Shown here one piece after another: positions 5,050 through 5,721 of a DNA stretch of 5,721 nucleotides. This DNA comes from Deltaproteobacteria bacterium. Lineage in GTDB: Bacteria > Desulfobacterota > Dissulfuribacteria > Dissulfuribacterales > S140-46. The stretch covers positions 1-5,721 of the forward strand of contig WFVQ01000235.1 of the NCBI GenBank assembly GCA_015491585.1. Direction: 5' to 3'. The notes under the pieces were generated by a model that saw nothing but the letters and a program-made list of their open reading frames with translations, searched no databases and was not told the origin of the DNA. The first letter of the stretch is position 1, and the number at the start of each line of letters is the position of its first letter. The position numbers and the translations under genes are program-made.

Positions 5050-5721
5050 TTATTCAACCGTGACGCTCTTGGCCAGGTTGCGGGGCTGGTCCACGTCGCA
5101 GCCCCTCATCACCGCGGCCTCGTATGCCAGGAGCTGGAGGGGCACGGTATATACGAACGGCTGTATGTGATAGTCGATGGCAGTCGGCACCGTGATGGCG
5201 TCTTCCGCCATCTCCGCCGCCGCCCGGTCTCCTGCCTCGGCAACACAGATGATCCTGCCCTTCCTGGACCTGACCTCTTCCATGTTGCTTAAGGTCTTCT
5301 CATACACAGGACCTTTTCCAAGCAGCGTGAGAACAGGCATTTCATGGTCGATGAGGGCAATGGGACCGTGTTTCATCTCCCCCGCAGCATAGCCCTCGGC
5401 ATGAATATAGGAAATCTCCTTGAGCTTCAAGGCCCCCTCTAAGGCCACGGGAAATAGGAGGTCCCTTCCCAGGAAAAGAAAGTCCTTGAAGGTGTGGTAC
5501 TTTTCTGCAACCACCGCCGCCTGCTGGTGCCAGACCTCTATGTTCTCCTCCATGAGCTTTGGGAGGGTCGCCAGTATCCCCGCCTTTTTTTCTGCCTCTT
5601 CCGGCGGCATTTGCCCCTTGGCAAGGGCGACATGCAGAGACAGGAGGTAAAGAACCGACAATTGGCTCGTAAAAGCCTTGGTGGATGCGACCCCTATTTC
5701 TGGTCCAGCGTGGGTATAGAC
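5050..5721 (-). CDS. glmS: Glutamine-fructose-6-phosphate aminotransferase, C-terminal isomerase part (runs off the right edge)
   Basis: GlmS makes glucosamine-6-phosphate from fructose-6-phosphate and glutamine, the first step to UDP-GlcNAc for peptidoglycan and LPS. The visible 223 residues are the second half of the SIS isomerase region and reach the true C-terminus. They open with THAGPEIGVASTKAFTSQ (3-20). The catalytic segment KEISYIHAE (101-109) has E102, which aligns with E. coli E488; KHGP (117-120) has H118, aligning with H504; and the terminal LAKSVTVE has K218, aligning with K603. The glutamine amidotransferase half lies beyond the window. No internal start is intended: the frame is open through the edge. 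It is the first visible gene of the minus-strand sugar-nucleotide cluster. Any glmS riboswitch or promoter would lie outside the window. Confidence 0.95.
   Translation of the reverse strand, partial: VYTHAGPEIGVASTKAFTSQLSVLYLLSLHVALAKGQMPPEEAEKKAGILATLPKLMEENIEVWHQQAAVVAEKYHTFKDFLFLGRDLLFPVALEGALKLKEISYIHAEGYAAGEMKHGPIALIDHEMPVLTLLGKGPVYEKTLSNMEEVRSRKGRIICVAEAGDRAAAEMAEDAITVPTAIDYHIQPFVYTVPLQLLAYEAAVMRGCDVDQPRNLAKSVTVE

Overview
The window comes from a GC-rich bacterial chromosome with dense, closely spaced genes. The GTPase HflX with a long N-terminal extension, the small CxxCH cytochrome and the CVC-type ArsR regulator together suggest an anaerobic or microaerobic deltaproteobacterium (Desulfobacterota/Myxococcota type). 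That placement is inferred from family resemblance only. No insertion sequence, CRISPR array, tRNA or rRNA is visible.

Layout: (1) The left edge holds the 5' part of a minus-strand gene for an Hpt phosphotransfer protein. (2) A 114-bp divergent intergenic region (289-402) carries a plausible promoter in each direction, a 16-bp A6T6 palindrome and a GGATATCC palindrome. (3) A plus-strand gene string follows: an arsR-family regulator (403-786), a small secreted mono-haem cytochrome c (786-1061, start overlapping the arsR stop) and hflX (best start 1098, end 2720). (4) The 36-bp cytochrome-hflX gap contains a 15/16 match to the chromosomal ParB-binding site parS. (5) A minus-strand cluster, read from the right edge, runs glmS (3' part, 5721-5050), a UDP-glucuronate 4-epimerase-like gene (5029-4019) and ugd (4002-2668). 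The gaps are 16-20 bp and the cluster meets hflX tail to tail with a 53-bp overlap.

The minus-strand cluster is a coherent sugar-nucleotide set. GlmS makes glucosamine-6-P for UDP-GlcNAc. Ugd makes UDP-glucuronate, and the epimerase would convert it to UDP-galacturonate. These are precursors for peptidoglycan, LPS core/lipid A and surface polysaccharide.

Most worth a second look: the parS-like site, which would mark an origin-proximal position; the JAMM/MPN-like motif set in the N-terminal extension of HflX; the lack of any ATG, GTG or TTG start for that extension, with an ATA codon sitting at ideal distance from a strong Shine-Dalgarno; and the arsR gene, which has no ribosome-binding site and may be translated from a leaderless transcript.
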